A stretch of DNA of 64,000 nt, taken from positions 1 through 64,000 of the forward strand of contig NZ_PTXL01000014.1 in assembly GCF_004343775.1 (NCBI RefSeq), in the 5' to 3' direction. Made by a program: the position numbers and the translations under genes. The DNA is from Burkholderia sp. SRS-46 (GTDB lineage Bacteria; Pseudomonadota; Gammaproteobacteria; Burkholderiales; Burkholderiaceae). Each line of letters opens with the position of its first letter. Position 1 is the first letter of the stretch. The notes beneath the pieces were generated by a model that was given only the letters and a program-made list of their open reading frames with translations, was not told where the DNA came from and ran no database searches. Positions 50,324 through 58,353 of this stretch are shown here, piece after piece.

Positions 50324-51391
50324 ATGATTGAAACCGACAAACTCGCCACCGAGCGGATCATCGCCGCCACGCCCGCCTCGTCGCACGAGGAGGTGTTCGA
50401 ACGCGCGCTGCGGCCGCGCCAGCTCGACGAATACGTCGGCCAGGAAAAGGTGCGCGGCCAGCTCGAGATCTTCATCGAGGCCGCGAAGCGCCGCGCCGAG
50501 CCGCTCGACCACGTGCTGCTGTTCGGCCCGCCCGGGCTCGGCAAGACGACGCTCGCGCACATCATCGCGCGCGAAATGGGCGTCAACCTGCGCCAGACGT
50601 CGGGCCCGGTGCTCGAACGCGCGGGCGACCTCGCCGCGCTGCTGACGAATCTCGAGGCGAACGACGTGCTGTTCATCGACGAGATCCACCGGCTGTCGCC
50701 GGTCGTCGAGGAAATCCTGTATCCCGCGCTCGAGGACTACCAGATCGACATCATGATCGGCGAAGGCCCGGCCGCGCGCAGCGTGAAGCTCGACCTGCAG
50801 CCGTTCACGCTCGTCGGCGCAACCACCCGCGCCGGGATGCTGACCAACCCGCTGCGCGACCGCTTCGGGATCGTCGCGCGCCTCGAGTTCTATGACGCGG
50901 AGCAGCTGTCGCGCATCGTGCGCCGCTCGGCGTCGCTGCTCAACGCGCAGATCGATCCGAACGGCGCGCTCGAAATCGCGAAGCGCTCGCGCGGCACGCC
51001 GCGGATCGCGAACCGGCTGCTGCGCCGCGTGCGCGACTACGCGGAAGTGAAGGCGGACGGCAACATCACCGCGGCCGTCGCCGATGCCGCGCTCGCGATG
51101 CTCGACGTCGATCCGGTCGGTTTCGACCTGATGGACCGCAAGCTGCTCGAAGCGATCCTGCACAAGTTCGACGGCGGCCCGGTCGGCATCGACAACCTCG
51201 CCGCGGCGATCGGCGAGGAACGCGACACGATCGAGGATGTGCTCGAGCCGTACCTGATCCAGCAGGGCTTCCTGCAACGCACGCCGCGCGGGCGCATCGC
51301 GACGCTGCTGACCTACCGCCACTTCGGGCTTGCCGCGCCCGACGCGGCCAATCCGGCACGCGGCGCGTTGGACGCACCTGACGGGCAATAG
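50324..51391 (+). CDS. ruvB: Holliday junction branch migration helicase RuvB
   Basis: RuvB is the AAA+ motor that drives branch migration. The 355-aa product starts MIETDKLATERIIAATPASS at 50324; the frame upstream to 50291 runs through the TACAAT box and is not coding. Walker A is LLFGPPGLGKTTLAHIIA, Walker B is VLFIDEIHRLSPVVEE and sensor 1 is FTLVGATTRAGMLTNPLRDRFG. The arginine-rich GTPRIANRLLRRVRDYAEVK lies in the winged-helix domain. The last twenty residues form a short Ala/Pro/Asp-rich tail. Complete and typical. Confidence 0.98.
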   Translation: MIETDKLATERIIAATPASSHEEVFERALRPRQLDEYVGQEKVRGQLEIFIEAAKRRAEPLDHVLLFGPPGLGKTTLAHIIAREMGVNLRQTSGPVLERAGDLAALLTNLEANDVLFIDEIHRLSPVVEEILYPALEDYQIDIMIGEGPAARSVKLDLQPFTLVGATTRAGMLTNPLRDRFGIVARLEFYDAEQLSRIVRRSASLLNAQIDPNGALEIAKRSRGTPRIANRLLRRVRDYAEVKADGNITAAVADAALAMLDVDPVGFDLMDRKLLEAILHKFDGGPVGIDNLAAAIGEERDTIEDVLEPYLIQQGFLQRTPRGRIATLLTYRHFGLAAPDAANPARGALDAPDGQ

Positions 51392-51412
51392 CCCCCAGTC
51401 GCGCTGCACGCC

Positions 51413-52375
51413 ATGACGACGCCGCCCAACCCGCACCCCGCCGCACCCGCCTCGAACCCGCGCTGGCTCGAGATCATCCGCAAGCGGCTCGTGGCCGGCG
51501 TCACGCACCTGACGACGGGCAGCGGCGGCCCGTCACTCGACTACTCGTCACCGCCCGGCGATCCGGGCCTGTTCGGCCCCGACGCCGTCTGCTGGCGCGT
51601 GCATGCGGACTTCGCGTCGATGATGACGGGCGGCATCTCCGCGCTGCTGCTGCAGGCGCTGCATCCGCTCGCGCTCGCGGGGGTATGGGATCACTCGTCG
51701 TTCCGCACCGACATCCTCGGCCGGCTGCGCCGCACCGCGACGTTCATCTCCGGCACCACGTTCGGCAACCGCGCGGATGCGCTCGCGCTGATCGAACGCG
51801 TGAAGGCGATCCATGCGAAGGTGGCCGGCGTCGCGCCGGACGGGCGGCCGTATCGCGCCGACGATCCGGCGCTGCTGACCTGGGTGCACGTCGCGGAGGT
51901 GTCGAGCTTCCTCGCCGCGCATCTGCGCTACGTGAACCCGGCGCTGCCGGGCGAACTGCAGGATCGCTACTATGCGGAAACGGCGCTGATCGCCGAGCTG
52001 CTCGGCGCGCAGCAGGTGCCCCGCTCGCGCGCGGAGATCGCCGCCTACCTGGCGCGCATGCGGCCGGAGCTCGAGGCCGGGCCGCGTACGTTCGAGGTGA
52101 TGCGGATCCTGCTGCACGCGCCGGTCGCCCGGCCCTCGATGCGGCCCGCCGCGACCCTGGTGATGCACGCCGGCATCGACCTGCTGCCGCCGTGGGCGCA
52201 AGACATGCTGGGGGTATCGCGGTTCGCGCCGCTGCGGCGCGCGGTGGTCCGCCCGGGTGTGCGCGCCGTCGCGCCGGTGCTGCGCTGGGCGCTCGTCAAC
52301 GGCGCGTCGAAGCGCGCGCGCCGCCGCGCCGCGGCGCACGGCGCAACCCAATCGGAACGACGGAAAGACGGCTGA
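51413..52375 (+). CDS. Oxygenase MpaB family (DUF2236) protein
   Basis: The 320-aa protein belongs to the MpaB/latex-clearing-protein-like family of haem oxygenases formerly called DUF2236. Its ATG at 51413 is 21 bp after ruvB with no terminator between, so it may be read from the ruvB transcript. Family blocks are GPDAVCWRVHADFASMMTGGISALLLQALHPLALAGVWDHS, RTATFISGTTFGNRADALALIERV and LLTWVHVAEVSSFLAA. The histidine in LQALHPLALAG and the one in WVHVAEVSSF are candidate haem ligands. There is no link to DNA repair in the sequence. Substrate unknown. Confidence 0.82.
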   Translation: MTTPPNPHPAAPASNPRWLEIIRKRLVAGVTHLTTGSGGPSLDYSSPPGDPGLFGPDAVCWRVHADFASMMTGGISALLLQALHPLALAGVWDHSSFRTDILGRLRRTATFISGTTFGNRADALALIERVKAIHAKVAGVAPDGRPYRADDPALLTWVHVAEVSSFLAAHLRYVNPALPGELQDRYYAETALIAELLGAQQVPRSRAEIAAYLARMRPELEAGPRTFEVMRILLHAPVARPSMRPAATLVMHAGIDLLPPWAQDMLGVSRFAPLRRAVVRPGVRAVAPVLRWALVNGASKRARRRAAAHGATQSERRKDG

Positions 52376-52396
52376 CGGGCAGCCCCTCGGCGCGCT

Positions 52397-53065
52397 TTAC
52401 AGCACCTTGCTGTAACCGTCGTCGTCGTCGTCGCTCGCGTCGCTCAGATGCGAGATGTCGGCCCACTGCACGACTTGCGCGCGGCCGCCCGCGTAATCGA
52501 CGACGTTGATGCTCGTATTGAGCAGCTGATAGTTGCGCGGCGCGGCGAGCTCGAGCCCGTTCGCGAACCGGTACACGCAATCGAGCACGCCGCCATGCGC
52601 GACGCACGCGATCCGGCCGCCCGAATGCGCGGCGACGATCGGCTCGAGCGCATGCAGCACGCGGTGATAGAACGCGCGCTGCGACTCGCCGCCTTCGGGC
52701 TCGAAGCCCGGGTCGCGCGTCTGCCACGCCGCATACGCGTCCGGAAAGCGCGCTTCGATCTCCGTGCTGTCATGCCCCTGGAACACGCCATACGCCCGCT
52801 CGCGCAAGCCATCGCGCAGCACGAGCGGCAGGCCCAGCGCGTCGGCGGCCGGCTGCGCGGTCTGCTGCGCGCGCATCAGGTCGCTCGAATAGATCGCATC
52901 GATCCGCGCGCCGTCGCGCGCCTCGCGCGCAAGACGCGCAGCGAGCCGCTGCGCCTGCGCGAGGCCCGTGTCGGCCAGCGGAATGTCGATATGACCCTGG
53001 ATCCGTTTGATGCGGTTCCAGGCGGTCTCGCCATGGCGAATGAAGAGGATCTGCGTGGTGGCCAT
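52397..53065 (-). CDS. Histidine phosphatase family protein
   Basis: This 222-aa phosphoglycerate-mutase-like phosphatase has the catalytic histidine in FIRHGETAWNRIKRIQGHIDIPL. The second arginine and the acidic residue are in IYSSDLMRAQQTAQP and LRERAYGVFQGHD. The second histidine is in RIACVAHGGVLDCVYRF. The form LRERAYGVFQGHDSTEIE is typical of the GpmB/CobC-like phosphatases, not of true mutases. It ends with an unusual Asp-rich tail (DASDDDDDGYSKVL). It is 35 bp after dtd and may be the last gene of a tyrS-dtd unit. Substrate unknown. Confidence 0.9.
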   Translation of the reverse strand: MATTQILFIRHGETAWNRIKRIQGHIDIPLADTGLAQAQRLAARLAREARDGARIDAIYSSDLMRAQQTAQPAADALGLPLVLRDGLRERAYGVFQGHDSTEIEARFPDAYAAWQTRDPGFEPEGGESQRAFYHRVLHALEPIVAAHSGGRIACVAHGGVLDCVYRFANGLELAAPRNYQLLNTSINVVDYAGGRAQVVQWADISHLSDASDDDDDGYSKVL

Positions 53066-53100
53066 CGCGGCGGCGCCTCGGGGGAAAACTCAGGAAAAAA

Positions 53101-53559
53101 TCAGGGCCGCACTTGCAGCCAGAACGTCACCGGCCCGTCGTTGACGAGCGAGACCTGCATGTCGGCGCCGAATTCGCCTGTCGCGACGTGCGCATGGCGC
53201 GCCCGCGCCGCGTCGACGAAATAGTCGAACAGGCGCGCGCCCTCGTCGGGCGGCGCAGCGGGCGTGAAGCTCGGGCGCAGGCCGCTGTTGGTGTCGGCCG
53301 CGAGCGTGAACTGCGAGACGAGCAGCAAGCCGCCCGCGCGTCCTTCGCCGTCGATGTTCGACACCGGCAGGTTCATCTTGCCGGCCGCGTCGCTGAACAC
53401 GCGATAGCCGAGCACCTTCGCGAGCAGCTTGTCGGCCGCCGCCTCGGTGTCGCCGCGCTCCGCGCAGACGAGCGCGAGCAGGCCCGCGCCGATCTCGCCC
53501 GTCACACGGTCGCCGACGCGCACGTCGGCACGCTTCACGCGCTGGATCAGCGCGATCAT
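53101..53559 (-). CDS. dtd: D-aminoacyl-tRNA deacylase
   Basis: Dtd hydrolyses D-amino acids from tRNA and also removes glycine mischarged on tRNA-Ala. The 152-aa product starts MIALIQRVKRADVRVGDRV at 53559. The family's two core motifs are GGLLLVSQFTLAADTNSGLRPSF (the SQFTL active block) and the NDGPVTFWL motif near the end, including the cross-subunit Gly-cisPro element. The ATG overlaps the tyrS stop by four bases, so it is translationally coupled to the synthetase whose mistakes (D-tyrosine on tRNA-Tyr) it corrects, a neat functional pairing. Confidence 0.97.
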   Translation of the reverse strand: MIALIQRVKRADVRVGDRVTGEIGAGLLALVCAERGDTEAAADKLLAKVLGYRVFSDAAGKMNLPVSNIDGEGRAGGLLLVSQFTLAADTNSGLRPSFTPAAPPDEGARLFDYFVDAARARHAHVATGEFGADMQVSLVNDGPVTFWLQVRP

Positions 53560-54797
53560 GCGGTGAGCGTCACGCGCGCGAAGCGGCGCTTGCCGACCTG
53601 CACGACGTATTCGCCGGCCTCGATCTTGAGGCCCTTGTCCGACACCGTGGCGCCGTCGATCTTCACACCGCCCTGCTCGATGTTGCGCAGCGCTTCGCTC
53701 GTCGACGGCACGAGGCCCGCCTGCTTCAGCAGCTGGCCGATCGCGAGCGGCGCGCCCGCGAGCGTCACCGACGGGATGTCGTCCGGCACGCCGCCCTTCG
53801 CGCGATGGTTGAAATCCTCGAGCGCGCGCTCGGCGTCGGCCTGCGAGTGGAAGCGCGCGACGATTTCCTGCGCGAGCAGCACCTTGAAGTCGCGCGGGTT
53901 GCGGCCCGCTTCGGCCTCGCGGCGGAAGCCGATGATCTCGTCCATGCTGCGGAACGACAGCAGCTCGAAGTAACGCCACATCAGCGTGTCCGAGATGCTC
54001 ATCAGCTTGCCGAACATGTCGGTCGGCTTCTCGCTGATACCGACGTAGTTACCCTTCGACTTCGACATCTTCTCGACGCCGTCGAGGCCCTCGAGAAGCG
54101 GCATCGTCAGGATGCACTGCTGTTCCTGGCCGTACTGCTTCTGCAGTTCGCGGCCGACCAGCAGGTTGAACTTCTGGTCGGTGCCGCCGAGCTCGAGATC
54201 GGCGTTCAGCGCGACCGAGTCGTAGCCCTGCATCAGCGGGTAGAGGAATTCGTGGATCGAGATCGGCACGCCACCCTGGAAGCGCTTCGTGAAATCCTCG
54301 CGCTCGAGAATGCGCGCGACCGTGTAGCGCGACGCGAGCTTGATCATCCCGTCGGCGCCGAGCGGCATCGACCATTCGCTGTTGTAGCGGATCTCGGTCT
54401 TGTCACGGTCGAGCACCAGCGCGGCCTGCTCGAAATAGGTCTTCGCGTTCGATTCGATCTGCTCGCGCGTAAGCGGCGGGCGCGTCGCGTTGCGGCCGGA
54501 CGGATCGCCGATCAGCGACGTGAAATCGCCGATCAGGAAGATCACCGTATGGCCGAGGTCCTGCAGCTGGCGCATCTTGTTCAGCACGACCGTGTGGCCG
54601 ATGTGGATGTCGGGCGCGGTCGGGTCGAGGCCGAGCTTGATGCGAAGCGGCTTGCCGGTGGCGGCGCTGCGCGCGAGCTTCTGCGCGAACTCCTCCTCGA
54701 TCAGCAGCTCGTCGACGCCGCGCTTCGTGACGGCAAGCGCATGCCGGACTTCGTCGGTGATCGGGAAAACGGGCTTGGAACTGGGTTCGGTGCTCAT
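53556..54797 (-). CDS. tyrS: Tyrosyl-tRNA synthetase
   Basis: TyrS charges tRNA-Tyr. The start is MSTEPSSKPVFPITDEVRHAL at 54797; the frame continues to 54938 without a ribosome site. The 413-aa product is of the long-HIGH (TyrZ-like) type: LDPTAPDIHIGHTVVLNKM carries HIGH, and EKMSKSKGNYVG carries the KMSKS loop. GGTDQKFNLLVGRELQKQYGQ is the tRNA/tyrosine site of this group. The C-terminal S4 RNA-binding domain is in RNIEQGGVKIDGATVSDKGLKI. It is first in the tyrS-dtd-phosphatase group and divergent from anmK. A leader of about 140 bp separates the two. Confidence 0.97.
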   Translation of the reverse strand: MSTEPSSKPVFPITDEVRHALAVTKRGVDELLIEEEFAQKLARSAATGKPLRIKLGLDPTAPDIHIGHTVVLNKMRQLQDLGHTVIFLIGDFTSLIGDPSGRNATRPPLTREQIESNAKTYFEQAALVLDRDKTEIRYNSEWSMPLGADGMIKLASRYTVARILEREDFTKRFQGGVPISIHEFLYPLMQGYDSVALNADLELGGTDQKFNLLVGRELQKQYGQEQQCILTMPLLEGLDGVEKMSKSKGNYVGISEKPTDMFGKLMSISDTLMWRYFELLSFRSMDEIIGFRREAEAGRNPRDFKVLLAQEIVARFHSQADAERALEDFNHRAKGGVPDDIPSVTLAGAPLAIGQLLKQAGLVPSTSEALRNIEQGGVKIDGATVSDKGLKIEAGEYVVQVGKRRFARVTLTA

Positions 54798-54938
54798 CGG
54801 TGCCAGGAAGAATGTCGCAAAAACAGGGATTTTCCCATAACTTGCGCGCGCATCGCTTAACGACGGCGCCGCTTGCGCGGATAATCGGTCGCGAGGCGCG
54901 CGGCACCGGCCGCCGCCGCACGAATCGGGAGGGCTCAC

Positions 54939-56090
54939 GTGCCGCTAAGACGTCCGCCATCCGGCCATCCGGCCGACGGTATTTATTTCGGATTGATGTC
55001 GGGAACGAGCATGGACGGCGTCGACGGCGTCGCCGTGCGCTTCGAGGCCGGCAAGGCGCCGGCCGTGCTCGCCGAAGCCTGCGTCGGGTTCGCGCAGACG
55101 CTGCGCGACGCGCTGTTCGCGCTGCAGCAGCCCGGCAACGACGAGATCGAGCGCGAATCGCTGGCCGCCAACGCGCTCGCGGCCCGCTATGCGGTGTGCT
55201 GCCACGAGCTGCAGCGCGCGGCAGGCCTCGCGCCGGATCAGGTGCGCGCGATCGGCGTGCACGGCCAGACGGTGCGCCATCGCCCCGAACGCGGCTACAC
55301 GCGGCAGATCAACAATCCGGCGCTGCTCGCCGAGCTCACGCACATCGACGTGATCGCGGATTTCCGCAGCCGCGACGTTGCCGCGGGCGGCCAGGGCGCG
55401 CCGCTCGTGCCGGCATTCCACGCGACCGTATTCGGCGCGCCGGGCGAGATGCGGGTCGTCTGCAATCTCGGCGGCATCAGCAACATCACGATCCTGCCCG
55501 GCGACGGCATCGACCGGGTACGCGGCTTCGACTGCGGCCCGGCCAACGCGCTGATCGACGCATGGGCGGGCCGCCACCTCGGCAAGCCGTTCGACGACGG
55601 CGGCAGGTTTGCCGCGCGCGGCGCCGTGCATGCGCCGCTGCTCGACGCGCTGCTCGACGAAGCGTATTTTTCCGCACCGCCGCCGAAGAGCACCGGGCGC
55701 GACCTATTCAATCCCGCTTGGCTCGACACGAAGCTCGCCGCGTTCGCTCAGGTCGCGCCGGAAGACGTGCAGGCGACGCTCACGGCGCTCACCGCGGTCA
55801 CGGTTGCCCGCGAGATCGCGCGGCACGCGCCGGGCTGCAAGGCGGTGTACGTATGCGGCGGCGGCGCCCGCAACCCGGTGCTGCTCGATGCGCTGGCAAC
55901 CGCGCTGCACGGCTGCGGCGTGAGCGCGGCCGTCGACACCACCTCCGCGCTCGGCGTGCCGCCGCAGCAGGTCGAGGCGCTCGCGTTCGCGTGGCTCGCG
56001 TATCGCTTCGCCGCACGCGAGCCGGGCAACCTGGCCACGGTCACCGGTGCGGCAGGCGACCGCGTGCTCGGCGCGCTCTATCCGCGCTGA
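54939..56090 (+). CDS. anmK: Anhydro-N-acetylmuramic acid kinase
   Basis: AnmK opens and phosphorylates anhydro-MurNAc released in cell-wall recycling. The start is GTG at 54939, with GGGAGG eight bases upstream. The 383-aa product has the phosphate-binding YFGLMSGTSMDGVDGVAV, the central GVHGQTVRHRPERGYTRQI and VNYDFRS-like VIADFRSRDVAAGGQGAPLVPAFH. Further conserved blocks are VCNLGGISNITILPG, RGFDCGPANALIDAWAGRHLG and YVCGGGARNPVLLDAL. All family blocks are present. It is divergent from tyrS and ends at a bidirectional terminator shared with erpA. Confidence 0.97.
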   Translation: MPLRRPPSGHPADGIYFGLMSGTSMDGVDGVAVRFEAGKAPAVLAEACVGFAQTLRDALFALQQPGNDEIERESLAANALAARYAVCCHELQRAAGLAPDQVRAIGVHGQTVRHRPERGYTRQINNPALLAELTHIDVIADFRSRDVAAGGQGAPLVPAFHATVFGAPGEMRVVCNLGGISNITILPGDGIDRVRGFDCGPANALIDAWAGRHLGKPFDDGGRFAARGAVHAPLLDALLDEAYFSAPPPKSTGRDLFNPAWLDTKLAAFAQVAPEDVQATLTALTAVTVAREIARHAPGCKAVYVCGGGARNPVLLDALATALHGCGVSAAVDTTSALGVPPQQVEALAFAWLAYRFAAREPGNLATVTGAAGDRVLGALYPR

Positions 56091-56118
56091 AGCGCCGCAC
56101 ACGCGGCAAGCGGGCATA

Positions 56119-56145
56119 AAAAACGGGGCATGAAGCCCCGTTTTT
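56119..56145. terminator. Bidirectional terminator between anmK and erpA
   Basis: AAAAACGGGGC (56119-56129) pairs perfectly with GCCCCGTTTTT (56135-56145) around an ATGAA loop. Both sides have A/T runs, so it can end anmK on the plus strand and erpA on the minus strand. Confidence 0.92.
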
Positions 56146-56173
56146 CATTCGGACCAGTCAGGCCGGCCGCTCG

Positions 56174-56542
56174 TCAGACCGAGAACGACGAGCCGCAACC
56201 GCAGGTGGTCGAGGCATTCGGGTTCTTGATCACGAACTGCGCGCCGTTCAGATCGTCCTTGTAGTCGATCTCGGCGCCGACCAGGTACTGATAGCTCATC
56301 GAGTCGATCAGCAGCTGGACGCCGTTCTTGTTCATCACGGTATCGTCCTCGTTGACTTCCTCGTCGAACGTGAAGCCATACTGGAAGCCCGAGCAGCCGC
56401 CGCCCTGCACGAACACGCGCAGCTTCAGGTCGGGGTTGCCTTCTTCGTCAATCAGTTGCTTGACCTTCTCGGCCGCCGCGTCGGTGAAGACGAACGGTGC
56501 CGGCATTTCAGTCGTGGCTGCGGATTCGGTAACAGCGTTCAT
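56174..56542 (-). CDS. erpA: Iron-sulfur cluster insertion protein ErpA
   Basis: ErpA is an A-type carrier that delivers 4Fe-4S clusters to target enzymes. The 122-aa product starts MNAVTESAATTEMPAPFVFTD. The three cluster cysteines are all visible: one in VFVQGGGCSGFQYGF and two in the C-terminal STTCGCGSSFSV. The EEGNPDLKLRV and GVQLLIDSMSYQYLVGAEIDY blocks match ErpA more closely than IscA. GGAGAGTT precedes the ATG. It is alone between rpsI and anmK. IspG maturation in other bacteria depends on it, so it is likely essential for isoprenoid synthesis. Confidence 0.96.
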   Translation of the reverse strand: MNAVTESAATTEMPAPFVFTDAAAEKVKQLIDEEGNPDLKLRVFVQGGGCSGFQYGFTFDEEVNEDDTVMNKNGVQLLIDSMSYQYLVGAEIDYKDDLNGAQFVIKNPNASTTCGCGSSFSV

Positions 56543-56696
56543 GCGAACTCTCCAAAAAGCTTTAGCCGCTATTGTAGGGCCGATCTCAAGATCGTGCTGA
56601 AGTCCATGAAATCAACAGGTTCTTGTCGAATTCGTCAAACTGGCCACCGGCGCGGGCGGCCGGCGGGCCGGCGCGGCAACGAATCGCACGCGCATA

Positions 56697-56730
56697 AAAA
56701 AACCGCCAGCATGAAAGCTGGCGGTTTTTT
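56697..56730. terminator. Terminator of the rplM-rpsI operon
   Basis: CCGCCAGC (56703-56710) pairs with GCTGGCGG (56717-56724), extended by six A-T pairs on each side. On the minus strand it gives a strong U-run 43 bp after the rpsI stop. The symmetric T6 could also act on plus-strand transcription. Confidence 0.92.
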
Positions 56731-56772
56731 CCGGCAGACACCGCGCGAACGCGGCGTACAACCGTGAAGCGC

Positions 56773-57165
56773 TTAACGCTTCGAGAACTGCTTTGCGCGG
56801 CGTGCCTTGCGCAGACCGACCTTCTTACGCTCGACTTCACGCGCATCGCGCGTGACGAAGCCTGCGCTCGACAGCGACGGCTTGAGCGTCGCGTCGTAGT
56901 CGATCAGTGCACGGGTGATGCCGTGGCGCACTGCGCCTGCCTGACCCGTTTCGCCGCCGCCCGTCACGTTCACCTTGATGTCGAACGTCTGGCCGTGGTT
57001 CGTGAGTTCCAGCGGCTGACGCACGATCATCAGCGACGTTTCGCGCGAGAAGTAGTCAGCGATAGGCTTGCCGTTGACGATGATGTCGCCCTTGCCAGCC
57101 TTGATGAAGACACGAGCGACTGCGCTCTTGCGGCGGCCCGTACCGTAGTTCCAGTTACCGATCAT
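56773..57165 (-). CDS. rpsI: 30S ribosomal protein S9
   Basis: S9 reaches the ribosomal P site with its C-terminal tail. The 130-aa product starts MIGNWNYGTGRRKSAVARVFIKAGKGDI. It contains VNVTGGGETGQAGAVRHGITRALIDYD and ends with the basic tail KVGLRKARRAKQFSKR, whose final KR contacts P-site tRNA. AGGGGAGC precedes the ATG. It follows rplM by 11 bp, the universal order, and shares the leader and promoter upstream of rplM. Confidence 0.99.
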   Translation of the reverse strand: MIGNWNYGTGRRKSAVARVFIKAGKGDIIVNGKPIADYFSRETSLMIVRQPLELTNHGQTFDIKVNVTGGGETGQAGAVRHGITRALIDYDATLKPSLSSAGFVTRDAREVERKKVGLRKARRAKQFSKR

Positions 57166-57176
57166 GTGGGCTCCCC

Positions 57177-57605
57177 TTAGATCTCGAGCGCCTTCGGCTG
57201 TTGAGCCGAGTGCGGATGCGTCGCTTCTGCGTAGACCTTCAGCTTCTTGATCATCGCGTAGCCGAGCGGGCCCTTCGGCAGCATGCCCTTGACCGCCTTC
57301 TCGAGCGCACGGCCCGGGAAGCGTTCTTGCATCTTGCCGAACGTCGTTTCATAGATACCGCCCGGGTAGCCCGAGTGACGGTAGTACTTCTTGTCCAGCG
57401 TCTTGTTGCCCGTGACCTTCAGCTTGCTCGCGTTGATGATGATGATGAAATCACCAGTATCGACGTGCGGAGTGAACTCAGGCTTGTGCTTGCCGCGCAG
57501 ACGGCGTGCCACTTCGCTGGCAACACGGCCGAGAACCTTATCCGTCGCGTCAATCACGTACCATTCGCGCGTCACCTCATGGGCTTTTGCGGAAAACGTC
57601 TTCAT
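57177..57605 (-). CDS. rplM: 50S ribosomal protein L13
   Basis: L13 is an early assembly protein of the large subunit. The 142-aa product starts [33 protein letters not shown]. It contains [44 protein letters not shown] and the signature [23 protein letters not shown]. It is the first gene of the operon with rpsI. A strong promoter at 57728-57757 gives a leader of about 115 nt. In E. coli the L13 leader is the site of autoregulation; whether this leader acts similarly cannot be seen. Confidence 0.99.
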
Positions 57606-57727
57606 GATCGATCCAAAAAAAATGCTTTGCCCGATGTGTTCTTTCCTGCTTGTCTAGGTGCGCTTCGAGGCGCAGTGCAGGCTCTCCCTGTTCTTTTTCC
57701 GTGGGCATGAATGCGGAAAAGCCCTGA

Positions 57728-57757
57728 ATTATAAAGGAAATAGCGAGCAGCGGTCAA
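57728..57757 (-). promoter_or_regulatory. Promoter of rplM-rpsI
   Basis: On the minus strand TTGACC (57757-57752) is 18 bp from a perfect TATAAT (57733-57728). The start should be near 57721, which gives a leader of about 115 nt before rplM. It is the best vegetative promoter match in the window. Confidence 0.8.
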
Positions 57758-57901
57758 AGGGAATCCGCATCCGGGTACCCGCCGCGCCGGAAATCGGCCA
57801 AAATCCGGCCGTACCCCGTTGTGACAGGCGATTCCGAGCGCCCGGGGGCACGCAGCAACGCACGCAAGACCGCGTGCCGGACAAGGAAAACAACAAACCC
57901 G

Positions 57902-58210
57902 ATGAAGAACCGATTCACGCCCCTCCTCGCGGCCGCCGCACTGATCGGCGCCGCCGCCACGACACCCGCCCGTGGCGACCCGGCCGGCTGCGATGCGAAA
58001 CTCGACGCCCTCGACGCACGCATCGCCGCGGCCCGGGATGCCCGCGCCGACGACCGTGTCGCACGGCTGCGCGCGGTGCGCGAACGCGTGCGGCATTTCT
58101 GCTCGCGCCGTCGCGGCGACGCCTCCGCCGTTCAGGCCCCCGCCGCCGGCCCGCGCGGCACGGCGGCCGACGAGGCGCCACCGGCCGCCGGCCGGCGGCC
58201 CGCCGTGTAG
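57902..58210 (+). CDS. Small exported DUF1090-like (YqjC-type) protein
   Basis: The 102-aa precursor starts MKNRFTPLLAAAALIGAAATTPARG, a clear signal peptide. The mature part has CDAKLDALDARIAAARDARADDRVARLRAVRERVRHFC, which matches the layout of DUF1090: a first Cys, a helical heptad-like stretch and a second Cys about 37 residues later. These two could form a disulfide in the periplasm. The last 35 residues are Ala/Pro/Arg low complexity. E. coli YqjC, the family prototype, has no firm function. The upstream ribosome site is weak. It is the only gene between rplM and the predicted small RNA. Confidence 0.68.
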   Translation: MKNRFTPLLAAAALIGAAATTPARGDPAGCDAKLDALDARIAAARDARADDRVARLRAVRERVRHFCSRRRGDASAVQAPAAGPRGTAADEAPPAAGRRPAV

Positions 58211-58255
58211 CGCACGCGGGATGCGCGCGGCGCGCGCCGATGTTTGCACCAGACG

Positions 58256-58347
58256 AAAAAAAGCCCGAACGGCTGGTTCGGGCTTAATCCACCATAGGAG
58301 GAGGGTGGAGGAGACATTCGGAGGTTGCCGCAGCGCGACAACCAATG
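58256..58347 (-). ncRNA. Predicted ~92-nt small RNA with an anti-Shine-Dalgarno loop
   Basis: On the minus strand a promoter (TTGTGC, 17-bp spacer, perfect TATAAT at 58359-58354) is followed by a short RNA. It begins with a hairpin at 58343-58323 (GGTTGtCGC-GCT-GCGgCAACC). It then has a single-stranded pyrimidine stretch, CTCCTCCACCCTCCTCC (58313-58297), which carries repeated CCUCC able to pair with ribosome binding sites. A perfect 9-bp terminator hairpin (58284-58262) with a U-run follows (58261-58256). No credible ORF with a ribosome site lies within it. The layout matches trans-acting, probably Hfq-dependent, small RNAs. It is inferred from sequence only. Confidence 0.7.
58262..58284 (-). 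terminator. Terminator of the predicted small RNA
   Basis: AGCCCGAAC and GTTCGGGCT pair perfectly around a five-base loop. The U-run occurs only on the minus strand (A7 on the plus strand, 58256-58262), so the hairpin ends a minus-strand transcript. The nearest protein genes upstream on that strand lie beyond rnpB, so it most likely belongs to the small RNA. Confidence 0.8.
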
Positions 58348-58353
58348 AGTCGC

